Positions 14,605 through 21,535 of a stretch of DNA of 21,535 bases are shown here, piece after piece. Position numbers and translations under genes: made by a program. Origin of the DNA: JBOFSQ01 sp051651625 (lineage in GTDB: Bacteria; Planctomycetota; Planctomycetia; Pirellulales; Thermoguttaceae); the NCBI GenBank assembly GCA_051651625.1, contig JBOFSQ010000072.1:1-21535 (forward strand), written 5' to 3'. Numbering within the stretch: the first letter of the stretch is position 1; every line of letters begins with the position of its first letter. Below the pieces are notes generated by a model, which saw only the letters and a program-made list of their open reading frames with translations, was not told where the DNA came from and searched no databases.

Positions 14605-16570
14605 CGCTGATTGCCGCTTGGGCGAAGAGGGTTGGGTACAGGTCTTCGTAGTACCAGAGTTTGGCGAAGTAGAGTCCGATTGGAGTCGCTTCGTCGAGAC
14701 GCCCCTCTTCAATGCTGCGAACGAAATAGTCTAGTCCGCCTTCGAGTGCGGCGGCGGCAGAAGATTGCAACGTCTCGCCCGCGTTCACCGTCGCAAGTGC
14801 TTCAATCACAACCGACGTTTCCTCGATGCTCGAACGCCCCGCACTGTCGCGGCCCCAGCCGCCGTCTTCGTTCCGGTTGCGAACGAGCCACTCGACACCA
14901 CGCGCAACAGCATCCGAAATCGGTTTCTTTTCGGACGGCGAAAGCGGCCACGAGCCGCACTGTACTCCGCACCGCAAAACCGCCGCTAGTCCGACCAACA
15001 CCTTCGCCGTTCCATAATACGGATTGTCTTCTCTGCGGCGGTGCTCGTTACCAAACCAGAGCGGAATAAAGCTACCGTCGTCTTGCTGCGACGAGAGCAA
15101 AAACGCTATCGCACGCCTCGCATGACGATACAGTTTTGTGAGCGTTGCGCGGATTGATGCGTCGTGATCAATGTCGGTGCTACACCACGCAACGTAGGCG
15201 CGGAGTGCGTGCGCGGTGAGGTCAACGCTACTTCGGTCGAACGCAAGTCTTCCCCAACCGCGACAGAACGTCGGTATCCCGCCGTCGCGATTTTGCAACC
15301 GGAAAAGCCAACGCAAACCGTTCTCCGCCGCCGCGTCGATTTGCGCGACTTCGCTTTCGGGCGTGTGTGGCCGCATCCGCGACAGTGCGAGAACCGCGCC
15401 GGCGGTGTCGTCGGAATCGGGAACGGCACCGGAGAGCGGCGTCCATCCCCAGCCGCCCGGCTCCGCACCCGTGAACGGATGCGGTTCACGCCACTGCGAC
15501 GCCAAAATCGCCGTTCGGAGCGAGGCGTCGCCCAGTATTGCTTCGTCTTGCGAACCGACCACCGCAAGCGTCGTCAGCCACGTCGAAAGGTTGACGTCGA
15601 TTGGCCACGAGCCGTCGTTTCGCGCCGTCTCCAGCAAGAAACGGACGCCACGCGAAACGACCGGCGAGTCTACAAGTCCCATCTCCGAAAACGCCATCAC
15701 CACAAACGCCGTCAGCGGAATCGCCTCAAGAAATCCGCCGTCTTCGGGCAACATCGATTCGACGACGCGGCGCGTCCGCTCCATCAACATTCGGCGAAGA
15801 AACGTCGGCAGGAGCGAATGCGATGATGGTTCGTGAAAGAACTGCACCTGACCTATCGCCACCAGTGCCGGAATCGCGTAACTCACGACCGGCAGATTCA
15901 AAAATCGGAAGAGACGCTGCGGCAACACCGCAAGTTCAAACGGCAATGGCGGGACATCTTTCCAATCGACCAGTCCCGCCATCGCAGCGTTGGCGAGGAT
16001 CGGTGCGGCGAACGAACGGTCGTCGCCGTACCGCTTTGAAAGTTCGCGTGTCGAGCCGTACCGGACGAGATATGCGTCGGCCTTCGACAGCATCGTCATA
16101 CTCCATCCGGCGACGACCGAGTCGTGAAGCGGGCCGTAGATTGTTCCGTGGTCGTCGGTTTCGAGTTGCGAGATATGAGTCTGCGCCGCCAGCAAGAGTG
16201 CGGATTTGACTAGCAGTGTTGTTGCGACGTTTGAGAGACTCCGGTCGGTGTCGCCCCAACCGCCGTCGCTGTTTTGGTGACGCTTGATCCAGCCGATTCC
16301 TTGGGCGATGACGAGCGAAATTTGGGCGGTGTTGTCGGCGTCGCAGGAAGTGCATGAATTGCTCGGCGCGACTTTTTCACTCGAACGCAAAGAGCAGTTG
16401 CAACGTGTCAAGTAAATGGACAGCGCACTGACCGCCGTCGCCGTCGAAAGTGCAGACGACGACAGCCGCCCGACCCAAACGCCGCCAGCGTTTCGTGCGG
16501 CAAGAAGTTTCTGGTTGACGACCACCGCCGCATTTGCGAGACGGGCGTCGAAAGAGGGAGTATTTGGCAT
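14579..16570 (-). CDS. Squalene-hopene-cyclase-like class II terpene cyclase
   Basis: A 663-residue alpha-barrel protein of the prenyltransferase/squalene oxidase repeat family. PDSDDTA (D385 onward) fits the DxDD acid motif with which class II cyclases protonate a polyprene, at nearly the same residue number as in known squalene-hopene cyclases. QW-type repeats are visible: NSDGGWG near 105, NDGSWP, GGWGW just before the acid motif, NRDGGI, and NEDGGWG near the end. The N-terminus, with a cluster of Ser and several Cys, is less typical. The product is not predictable, and several marks of true hopene cyclases cannot be checked by eye. The radical-SAM gene lies just upstream on the same strand, with a palindrome between them. 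The extreme C-terminus and stop come from repeat copy D. Confidence 0.85.
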   Translation of the reverse strand: MPNTPSFDARLANAAVVVNQKLLAARNAGGVWVGRLSSSALSTATAVSALSIYLTRCNCSLRSSEKVAPSNSCTSCDADNTAQISLVIAQGIGWIKRHQNSDGGWGDTDRSLSNVATTLLVKSALLLAAQTHISQLETDDHGTIYGPLHDSVVAGWSMTMLSKADAYLVRYGSTRELSKRYGDDRSFAAPILANAAMAGLVDWKDVPPLPFELAVLPQRLFRFLNLPVVSYAIPALVAIGQVQFFHEPSSHSLLPTFLRRMLMERTRRVVESMLPEDGGFLEAIPLTAFVVMAFSEMGLVDSPVVSRGVRFLLETARNDGSWPIDVNLSTWLTTLAVVGSQDEAILGDASLRTAILASQWREPHPFTGAEPGGWGWTPLSGAVPDSDDTAGAVLALSRMRPHTPESEVAQIDAAAENGLRWLFRLQNRDGGIPTFCRGWGRLAFDRSSVDLTAHALRAYVAWCSTDIDHDASIRATLTKLYRHARRAIAFLLSSQQDDGSFIPLWFGNEHRRREDNPYYGTAKVLVGLAAVLRCGVQCGSWPLSPSEKKPISDAVARGVEWLVRNRNEDGGWGRDSAGRSSIEETSVVIEALATVNAGETLQSSAAAALEGGLDYFVRSIEEGRLDEATPIGLYFAKLWYYEDLYPTLFAQAAISATESEHEA

Positions 16571-16598
16571 TTTGTGAGTTGTGTGAAGTAATACAAGA

Positions 16599-16633
16599 CC
16601 TATAGGCCCTATATGTCCTATAGGGCCTATAGG
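16599..16633. repeat. CTATAGG palindrome between radical-SAM and cyclase genes
   Basis: Arms 16599-16613 and 16619-16633 (CCTATAGGCCCTATA and its exact reverse complement) flank a five-base loop. It begins only seven bases after the radical-SAM stop and ends 28 bases before the cyclase start, in transcript order. It could be an attenuator between the two genes, an RNA-processing site or a mobile palindrome. Confidence 0.7.
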
Positions 16634-16639
16634 GGTGAT

Positions 16640-17776
16640 TCAAACCTCTAACGTCTCCGCGTATACGCAATCGGGTTCGGTTTGGAGTGGGTCGCCGGTG
16701 ACGGCGTAGGCGCGGGCGCGGCTGCCGCCGCAGACTGCGCGGTATTCACACCGTCCGCACGCACCGCGATAGTTGTCGGGGTTTTGGAGTGCGCGGAACG
16801 TCGGGTGAGTTTGGTAGATCGTTACAACGTTGTCGCGCGGGACACGTCCGCACTCAAGCGGCAAAAATCCTGCGGGGTAAACCTCGCCACGACAACCGAC
16901 AAACATCACGCCGCGTCCGTCTGTCACGCCGAGCGGGGCACGCCGCTTCGCCCCCGACGTTTGCAGCGGATCGCCGCCGCGCTCGAGTACATAACGCCGG
17001 TAGTGCGGTGCCTCCGTCGTCTTGATTCCGAACGGGAGTTGCGGTGTTAAGTTCCAAAGTTTTTCAAAGACCGTTTCGTATTCTGCCGCCGTGATTCGTT
17101 CCTCTTCGACGCCGCGACCAGTCGGGACGAGAAAGAAGAGCGACCACATCGCAACGCTGCGTCTCTCGGCCAAGAGCGTTGCGAGGTCGTCGATGAGGGC
17201 AACATTGCGCCGCGTGATCGACGTGTTTACTTGCACCGGAATCGACAGCGACGCCGCAAACTCCAGCATTTCGAGCGTCTTGGCGAAGCTGCCGGTGAAA
17301 CCGCGAAAGGCGTCGTGGACTTCGCACGTTGGTGCATCGAGACTGATTCCGAGTGCTTGAATACCGGCGTCGCGTGCGGCAGAGAACGCTTCTCGCGTCG
17401 CAAGCGGCGTCGCCGACGGTGTTAGTGCGGTCGGGAGTCCGAGCGACGTTGCGTGACGGATGAGACTGAAAAGGTCGGGGCGTTTGAGCGGGTCGCCGCC
17501 GGTGAAGACGAGGTGCGGTTTACGCGGAAACGTCGCAACTTGCTCGATCACTGCGAGTGACTCTGCGTGCGTGAGTTCGTCGGCGTCGGCGTGTTCCTGT
17601 GCCGACGCGCGACAGTGCTTGCAAACGAGGTCGCAAGCATTTGTCACTTCGTAATAGAACATCAGTGGACTTACCGAAAAATCGTCCACGGTATACGGAC
17701 GCTCTGCGGAACCGTGCCCCGCGCGTACAGTGTTATCAGTATTGTTGTCTTGTTGCATAGTCGCCATTTTCCGCAT
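16640..17776 (-). CDS. Radical SAM/SPASM domain protein
   Basis: A 378-residue radical S-adenosylmethionine enzyme. The cluster motif CDLVCKHC gives C48, C52 and C55. The SAM-binding region TGGDPLKRPD follows, then the TIM-barrel strands (LGISLDAP, VQVNTSITRRN). The C-terminal SPASM-like region has CRGEVYPAGFLPLECG and CGRCEYRAVCGGSRARAYAVTGDPLQTEPDC, enough cysteines for at least one auxiliary iron-sulfur cluster. The layout resembles the TIGR04053/heme d1 (NirJ, AhbD)-like branch. No heme d1 or peptide-precursor gene is nearby; the only plausible partner is the cyclase 70 bases downstream. The frame has ATGs at 17776, 17767 and 17758; the first is given. It diverges from cheR. Confidence 0.9.
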   Translation of the reverse strand: MRKMATMQQDNNTDNTVRAGHGSAERPYTVDDFSVSPLMFYYEVTNACDLVCKHCRASAQEHADADELTHAESLAVIEQVATFPRKPHLVFTGGDPLKRPDLFSLIRHATSLGLPTALTPSATPLATREAFSAARDAGIQALGISLDAPTCEVHDAFRGFTGSFAKTLEMLEFAASLSIPVQVNTSITRRNVALIDDLATLLAERRSVAMWSLFFLVPTGRGVEEERITAAEYETVFEKLWNLTPQLPFGIKTTEAPHYRRYVLERGGDPLQTSGAKRRAPLGVTDGRGVMFVGCRGEVYPAGFLPLECGRVPRDNVVTIYQTHPTFRALQNPDNYRGACGRCEYRAVCGGSRARAYAVTGDPLQTEPDCVYAETLEV

Positions 17777-17860
17777 AGACCGCCAAAAAGAAAGGGGGGA
17801 CTCTCCGTAAATGTGGAATCGGACGCAGTGGGTGGTATTCCCAGCGGCGGAGAAACGTGT

Positions 17861-18796
17861 ATGATACGCAACACTGTTGCACCAATAGACTCACGGACGA
17901 ACACCGACAATCAATCAGCCATACTTTACCCGATGCCCCACGACAGCGATGTCTCAACTGGTTCCGCTGGAATGATGCAGATCACTGATCGCGAGTTTAA
18001 CGCGATACGCGACCTCGTATACCAGCGATTTGGTATCACTCTCGCCGACGGCAAAAAAATGCTCGTCGTCGGGCGGTTGCAGAAGATTCTCCGTGAACGT
18101 TCACACAATACGTTCCAAGAATACTACGACACACTCGTCGCCGACAAGACCGAACGTCTGCTAAACGAGCTGGCCAACCAGATCACCACCAACCACACGT
18201 TCTTCTTCCGCGAAGGCGAACACTTCGAGTTCTTTCGCAAAGAAATTCTGCCGTGGATGACCAGCGAACACCAAAAACAAAACAACAACGACCTGCGAAT
18301 TTGGTGTGCGGCGGCGTCGAGCGGTGAAGAGCCGTACACAATCGTTATCTCAATGATGGAACACTTCGGCGCAAGTTACTCGCAGTGGAACGCCGGACTA
18401 CTCGCTACCGACATCTCCGAAAAGGCCCTACTCGCTGCCAAGGCCGGAATCTACGACGCAACACGGCTCCACGGCGTCGATCCCGCCATCATCAAGAAAT
18501 ACTTTCGGCAGGTCGGCGACGACTGGCAAGTCAACGAAAATGTCCGCAAGGAAGTCGTGATTCGCAAGTTCAATTTGATGAACACGCGGTTCCCGTTCAA
18601 GAAACCATTTGACTGTATCTGGTGCCGCAACGTGATGATTTACTTCGACAACGAAACGAAGCTGGCCCTCGTCAACAGGATGTACGAACAGACCGTCAAC
18701 GGCGGCTACCTGCTCATCGGCCACTCCGAGACAATCGCCCGCGGCGCAACAAAGTGGAAATACATTCGCCCAGCGGTTTTTCGCAAAGAAGAATAG
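17861..18796 (+). CDS. cheR: Chemotaxis protein methyltransferase
   Basis: SAM-dependent methylation of glutamates on chemoreceptors. The N-terminal domain begins at ITDREFNAIRDLVYQRFGI. The catalytic domain has NHTFFFRE, the SAM-binding IWCAAASSGEEPYTI, ATDISEKALLAAKAGIY and FDCIWCRNVMIYFD, ending LLIGHSETI, all standard for CheR. Candidate starts are ATG 17861, with GGAG eight bases upstream (311 residues), and ATG 17933 (287 residues, closer to the usual family length but without a ribosome site). The long frame upstream of 17861 is the shadow of the radical-SAM gene. The stop TAG lies in a decayed unit of repeat E. cheB lies 0.8 kb downstream on the same strand, separated by a toxin-antitoxin pair. 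Confidence 0.94.
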   Translation: MIRNTVAPIDSRTNTDNQSAILYPMPHDSDVSTGSAGMMQITDREFNAIRDLVYQRFGITLADGKKMLVVGRLQKILRERSHNTFQEYYDTLVADKTERLLNELANQITTNHTFFFREGEHFEFFRKEILPWMTSEHQKQNNNDLRIWCAAASSGEEPYTIVISMMEHFGASYSQWNAGLLATDISEKALLAAKAGIYDATRLHGVDPAIIKKYFRQVGDDWQVNENVRKEVVIRKFNLMNTRFPFKKPFDCIWCRNVMIYFDNETKLALVNRMYEQTVNGGYLLIGHSETIARGATKWKYIRPAVFRKEE

Positions 18797-18867
18797 CGAG
18801 TCAAACCAAATCAGAGCACGAAGCGTAAGCGAGTGGCCCAAATCAGAACGGGAAGCGTAAGCGAGTG
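18791..18867 (+). repeat. Dispersed repeat, copy E, between cheR and the MNT-HEPN pair
   Basis: There is a decayed unit ATAGCGAGTC at 18793, then intact GTAAGCGAGTG cores at 18825-18835 and 18857-18867, separated by CCCAAATCAGAACGGGAAGC-like spacers. The cheR stop codon is in the first unit. The next gene's ribosome site starts ten bases after the last core. Confidence 0.85.
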
Positions 18868-18889
18868 AAACGTGAAAAGGAGATAGACC

Positions 18890-19216
18890 GTGACCAACAG
18901 CGAGATAACTGCAATTACCCAAACGATTGTCGAAACGGCCAGTCCGGAAAAAGTGTTTCTCTTTGGTTCGCATGCCTATGGCAATCCTGACGCAGACAGC
19001 GATTACGATTTTTTTGTAGTCATGCCCGACAATTCTGTGCGTGATTTAGAGGTCATTCAAAACATTCGACTTGCCTTGTTGGAAAATCGTATTCTAAAGT
19101 CGATTGATATATTGTCGCAAAAAAAAACGGTGTTTGCCAAAAAGAGTGCTCTGGCAACATTGGAGAGAAAAATCTCCCGCGAAGGAGTTCTTTTGTATGA
19201 ACGCATTACTGGCTGA
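18890..19216 (+). CDS. Minimal nucleotidyltransferase (MNT) antitoxin
   Basis: A 108-residue nucleotidyltransferase-fold protein. The active-site motif GSHAYGNPDADSDYDF has the GS pair and the DxD carboxylates, and SIDIL further on gives the third acidic residue. In characterised MNT-HEPN pairs (MntA/HepT) the enzyme adds AMP to a tyrosine of the HEPN toxin and silences it. The GTG at 18890 is supported by AAGGAG at 18877-18882, seven bases upstream. The gene overlaps the HEPN gene by 20 bases. Base composition looks more AT-rich than cheR and cheB, suggesting transfer. The pair is bounded by repeats E and F. Confidence 0.88.
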   Translation: MTNSEITAITQTIVETASPEKVFLFGSHAYGNPDADSDYDFFVVMPDNSVRDLEVIQNIRLALLENRILKSIDILSQKKTVFAKKSALATLERKISREGVLLYERITG

Positions 19217-19568
19217 ATGGCTTGATTATGCTAACGATGACTTGGAAGTGGCGATTCAAGTTTTTGAAAAGATGTATCCCAAAAAGCTGAAAATTGCCTG
19301 CTATCACAGTCAGCAGGCGATAGAAAAATCCTTTAAGGGATTTTTAGCGAGCAATGATGTCGAACCGCCAAAAACACACGATTTGGAATTGCTGTGTACG
19401 TTGTGTGCCAAGATTTCACCCGACTGCGTGGAGCTGTTACCCGATTGTGCGAAAATTACTTATTACGCGACACAAACCCGGTATCCCGACGAAATTGAAG
19501 TTACCGAGGTTGATACGCTGTTTGCAATCAATACGGCAAAAATGATTGTGAATAAGTTCAGAGCTTGA
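19197..19568 (+). CDS. HEPN domain protein, toxin partner of MNT
   Basis: A 123-residue all-helical HEPN protein (PF05168-like). AEWLDYANDDLEVAIQVFE, then CYHSQQAIEKSFKGFL, then PPKTHDLELL and ATQTRYPDE follow the family helix by helix. Many HEPN proteins are RNases using an R-x(4-6)-H pair. That pair is not obvious here, so catalytic competence is uncertain. The ATG at 19197 is chosen because it has AAGGAG at 19182-19187 and begins right at the first family helix; the frame is open further upstream within the MNT gene. The TGA stop lies in repeat copy F. Together with MNT it is a type VII toxin-antitoxin module by inference. Confidence 0.86.
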   Translation: MNALLAEWLDYANDDLEVAIQVFEKMYPKKLKIACYHSQQAIEKSFKGFLASNDVEPPKTHDLELLCTLCAKISPDCVELLPDCAKITYYATQTRYPDEIEVTEVDTLFAINTAKMIVNKFRA

Positions 19569-19605
19569 AGCGTAAGCGAGTGATAAAACAAAGAAAGTCA
19601 TTCCC
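19557..19605 (+). repeat. Dispersed repeat, copy F, between HEPN gene and cheB
   Basis: TTCAGAGCTTGAAGC followed by an intact GTAAGCGAGTG core at 19572-19582. After 14 bases comes GTCATTCCCG, a fragment of the palindrome found in composite copies A and B. The HEPN stop lies at the left edge and the cheB GTG starts right after the fragment. Confidence 0.8.
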
Positions 19606-20721
19606 GTGAGTTCATCGCCCATCACAGTTTTGGTTGTTGACGATTCTGCCCTTGTGCGGCGGATCATCACGGAAGGTCTCAACCGTGACCCGATGATTCG
19701 TGTCGTCGGCGGTGCTGCCGATCCGTTTGAGGCTGGCGACAAAATCGCCCAGCTTTCACCGCAAGTTTTGACGCTCGACGTAGAGATGCCGAAGATGGAT
19801 GGCGTCGAGTTTTTACGTCGGCTTATGCCGCAGCATCCGCTTCCGGTGGTGATGGTCAGCAGTCTGACCGAGCGTGGAAAACAGGTGACGATGGACGCCC
19901 TCGCCGCTGGTGCGGTCGATTTTGTGGCGAAACCTTCCGGTGCGGGGGCACTCGAACTGATGGTTCAAGACCTTTGTCGCAAGGTGAAGATCGCGGCGAC
20001 GGCAAACGTCTCGCACTGGAAAGGTCGCACTGCTCCGGTCGCGGCGAAGCCAGCTTTTCCGAAGCCGCAACCAGCGGCGGCTTCGACAGCACACGTTGCA
20101 ACGCACGCGACAACGCAACAAGCTGGCGGTGGCGGCAATCGTCCGCTCTCGCGGCGGATCGTTGCGATTGGAGCGTCAACCGGCGGGACGGAGGCACTCC
20201 GCGAAGTGATTTGCGGACTTTCGCCAGCGATTCCGGCGGGCGTTGTCGTCGTGCAACACATGCCGGTCGGATTTACAAAGATGTTCGCCGACCGCCTCAA
20301 CGGTTTGGCGCAAGTCACGGTGAAGGAAGCGGTAGATGGTGAACAAATCGTCGATGGCCAAGTGATTATTGCTGCGGGCGGGAAGCAGATGGAAGTCGTT
20401 CCGTTTGGCAACAATGGTTGGCGAGTTCGCGTGTTTGACGGGCCAGAATGTTGCGGGCATCGTCCGTCGGTTGAGGTGATGATGAACTCCGTCGCCAAAA
20501 ATTGCGGCAAGGTTGCGGTCGGCGTGATGCTAACCGGAATGGGGAGCGACGGTGCGAACGGAATGAAGGCGATGCGCGACGCCGGCGCACGCTGTTTCGC
20601 CCAAGACGAAGCGACGTGCGTCGTCTTCGGGATGCCGAAAGAGGCGTATGCTCGCGGCGGTGCCGAACGGCTCGTCCCGCTCCCGCAAGTAGCGGGTCAG
20701 ATTGCAGCGTTGTTGAGGTAG
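19606..20721 (+). CDS. cheB: Protein-glutamate methylesterase/response regulator
   Basis: CheB removes methyl groups from chemoreceptors and deamidates glutamines, under control of phosphorylation by CheA. The N-terminal receiver domain shows the acidic pair VVDDS, the phospho-acceptor D58 in TLDVEMPKMDG, MVSSLT and the lysine of AKPSG. A linker of about 50 residues, rich in Ala, Pro and Gln, follows. The esterase domain has the catalytic triad S191 (IGASTGG), H218 (VQHMP) and D315 (GMGSDGA). Length is 371 residues, normal. The start is GTG 19606, directly after a repeat fragment and without a clear Shine-Dalgarno site; the receiver domain begins within eight residues, so no later start is possible. 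It was probably once adjacent to cheR. Confidence 0.96.
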   Translation: MSSSPITVLVVDDSALVRRIITEGLNRDPMIRVVGGAADPFEAGDKIAQLSPQVLTLDVEMPKMDGVEFLRRLMPQHPLPVVMVSSLTERGKQVTMDALAAGAVDFVAKPSGAGALELMVQDLCRKVKIAATANVSHWKGRTAPVAAKPAFPKPQPAAASTAHVATHATTQQAGGGGNRPLSRRIVAIGASTGGTEALREVICGLSPAIPAGVVVVQHMPVGFTKMFADRLNGLAQVTVKEAVDGEQIVDGQVIIAAGGKQMEVVPFGNNGWRVRVFDGPECCGHRPSVEVMMNSVAKNCGKVAVGVMLTGMGSDGANGMKAMRDAGARCFAQDEATCVVFGMPKEAYARGGAERLVPLPQVAGQIAALLR

Positions 20722-20775
20722 CCCCGTTACGGGCCTTGAGTACACCATCCCGCAAACACATCGGGAGACCAAGAG

Positions 20776-21535
20776 ATGACATCTATCGCCGAGATACACG
20801 AGATTTTAGACCGTACTGCACGCCACGCCGAAGAATCCGCCCGCCGCGCTGAAGAAGCCAATGCCGCTGCTGAAAAGCAGATGGCCGAGTTGCGAGCATT
20901 GCTTGCGGAGGCGGCCCGCCGTGACGAAGAATCTGCCCGCCGCGAAGCGGAATGGAAACGCGAGCGCGAAAAACTCGACGCAGAATACAAGCGCGAGCGC
21001 GAAAAACTCGACGCAGAATACAAAGCCGCCGAAGAAAAACGCAAGAAGGATCGCGAAAGACGCGACGCAGAGTACAAGGCCGCCAAAGAAAAAAGCGACG
21101 CAGAATGGAAACGCGAACGCGCAGCGATCCTCCACCGCATGAAAACCGAACGCCTCATAACCGACGAAACTATTCGCAAAAGTGTAAACTCGTTCGACCT
21201 GAAGTGGGGGATGCTTGTTGAGTCGTTTGTGAGTAATCAGGCGGTCGAACTTTTCGTCGAACGCGGTATTCCGGTGACGGACGGTTCCGCAAAAAACATC
21301 TGCGGTAAAATCGCTGGCAAGTCAGCCGAAATCGATGTGGCTTTGGTCAACAGCGACGTCGCCGTAGCAATCGAAGTGAAGACGCGACTCCACAAGAGCG
21401 ATGTCAATCGTTTCCTCTATGTGCTGAAGTACATTCGCTGTTTCAAGTTCTTTGCGCCGTACGACACAATTTACGGAGCCATTGCCTACATCAGAGCGGA
21501 CGACAGCATCGTCGAGTACGCACAAAGTCGCGGCA
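20776..21535 (+). CDS. Coiled-coil protein with PD-(D/E)XK-like nuclease domain (3' end outside window)
   Basis: The frame starts at ATG 20776 and is open to the window edge (253 codons), so the gene is partial. Residues 15-120 are a highly charged coiled coil of Ala, Glu, Arg and Lys. They include two adjacent exact copies of KREREKLDAEY (33-base DNA repeat at 20958-21023, allowing for the first codon) and looser copies after. The C-terminal part has EIDVALVNSDVAVAIEVKT, where the D and the ExK are spaced as in PD-(D/E)XK nucleases. This resembles the DUF3782-like proteins frequent in cyanobacteria and planctomycetes, whose function is unknown. It lies 54 bases after cheB and may be cotranscribed. 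Confidence 0.8.
   Translation, partial: MTSIAEIHEILDRTARHAEESARRAEEANAAAEKQMAELRALLAEAARRDEESARREAEWKREREKLDAEYKREREKLDAEYKAAEEKRKKDRERRDAEYKAAKEKSDAEWKRERAAILHRMKTERLITDETIRKSVNSFDLKWGMLVESFVSNQAVELFVERGIPVTDGSAKNICGKIAGKSAEIDVALVNSDVAVAIEVKTRLHKSDVNRFLYVLKYIRCFKFFAPYDTIYGAIAYIRADDSIVEYAQSRG

Noticed and set aside
16377..16670. Minus-strand frame with a PYRPYRTYRAYRS stretch
   Set aside because: The stretch is a translation of the CTATAGG palindrome, and the rest overlaps the cyclase gene in another frame.
17567..17860. Upstream extension of the cheR frame by 98 codons
   Set aside because: It overlaps the 5' end of the radical-SAM gene on the opposite strand and has no CheR homology; starts at 17861 or 17933 fit the family.
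18825..18867. CRISPR-like repeat units
   Set aside because: Units are too few, the repeated part continues through the spacers, spacing varies between 27 and 33, and no cas genes are present.

Overview
The window reads as an ordinary bacterial chromosome with a mid-range GC content (somewhat above half, judged by eye). The gene set includes a Na/phosphate symporter with a large periplasmic N-terminus, a squalene-hopene-cyclase-like protein next to a SPASM radical-SAM enzyme, a type II/IV secretion ATPase, CheR/CheB, and toxin-antitoxin genes set between core genes. Together with weak Shine-Dalgarno use on several core genes, this points to a planctomycete-like bacterium. That assignment is an inference from gene content and style, not a database result.

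Layout. 1-267: noncoding, nested inverted repeats. 319-2478 (+): NptA-type Na/Pi cotransporter. 2497-2567: large palindrome between convergent genes. 5214-2579 (-): GspE/PilB ATPase followed two bases later by cysteine synthase. 7161-5378 (-): an ABC/AAA ATPase overlapping by four bases a TOPRIM-like DUF4276 protein, a probable two-gene defence module. 7333-9555 (+): PpiD/SurA-like membrane-anchored chaperone, divergent from the ATPase, with good sigma70-like promoters on both sides. 9628-10196 (+): antitoxin/ParE toxin pair. 10360-11352 (+): NAD-dependent epimerase. 11403-12548 (+): Fic protein. 12549-12891: gene-free, with an inverted-repeat element. 12892-14235 (+): hisS. 14409-14482 (+): initiator tRNA-Met. 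17776-14579 (-): radical-SAM/SPASM enzyme then class II terpene-cyclase-like protein. 17861-20721 (+): cheR, an MNT-HEPN toxin-antitoxin pair, then cheB. 20776 to the edge (+): a truncated coiled-coil protein ending in a PD-(D/E)XK-like nuclease motif.

The most unusual thing in the window is a dispersed short repeat family with core GTAAGCGAGTG. It sits at six gene borders, in units about 27-33 bp apart, in both orientations. Two copies are fused to a GTCATTCCCGC palindrome and form a composite of about 150 bp. Those two copies lie in inverted orientation and bracket the segment holding the defence pair, the PpiD-like gene and the toxin-antitoxin pair. The repeats supply or overlap the stop codons of four genes and add a spurious 34-codon in-frame extension to the secretion ATPase. 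They flank accessory modules, notably the MNT-HEPN pair that splits cheR from cheB. Other points worth a look are the ATPase/DUF4276 pair, the AU/GC/GC anticodon stem of the initiator tRNA, and the radical-SAM/cyclase pair.
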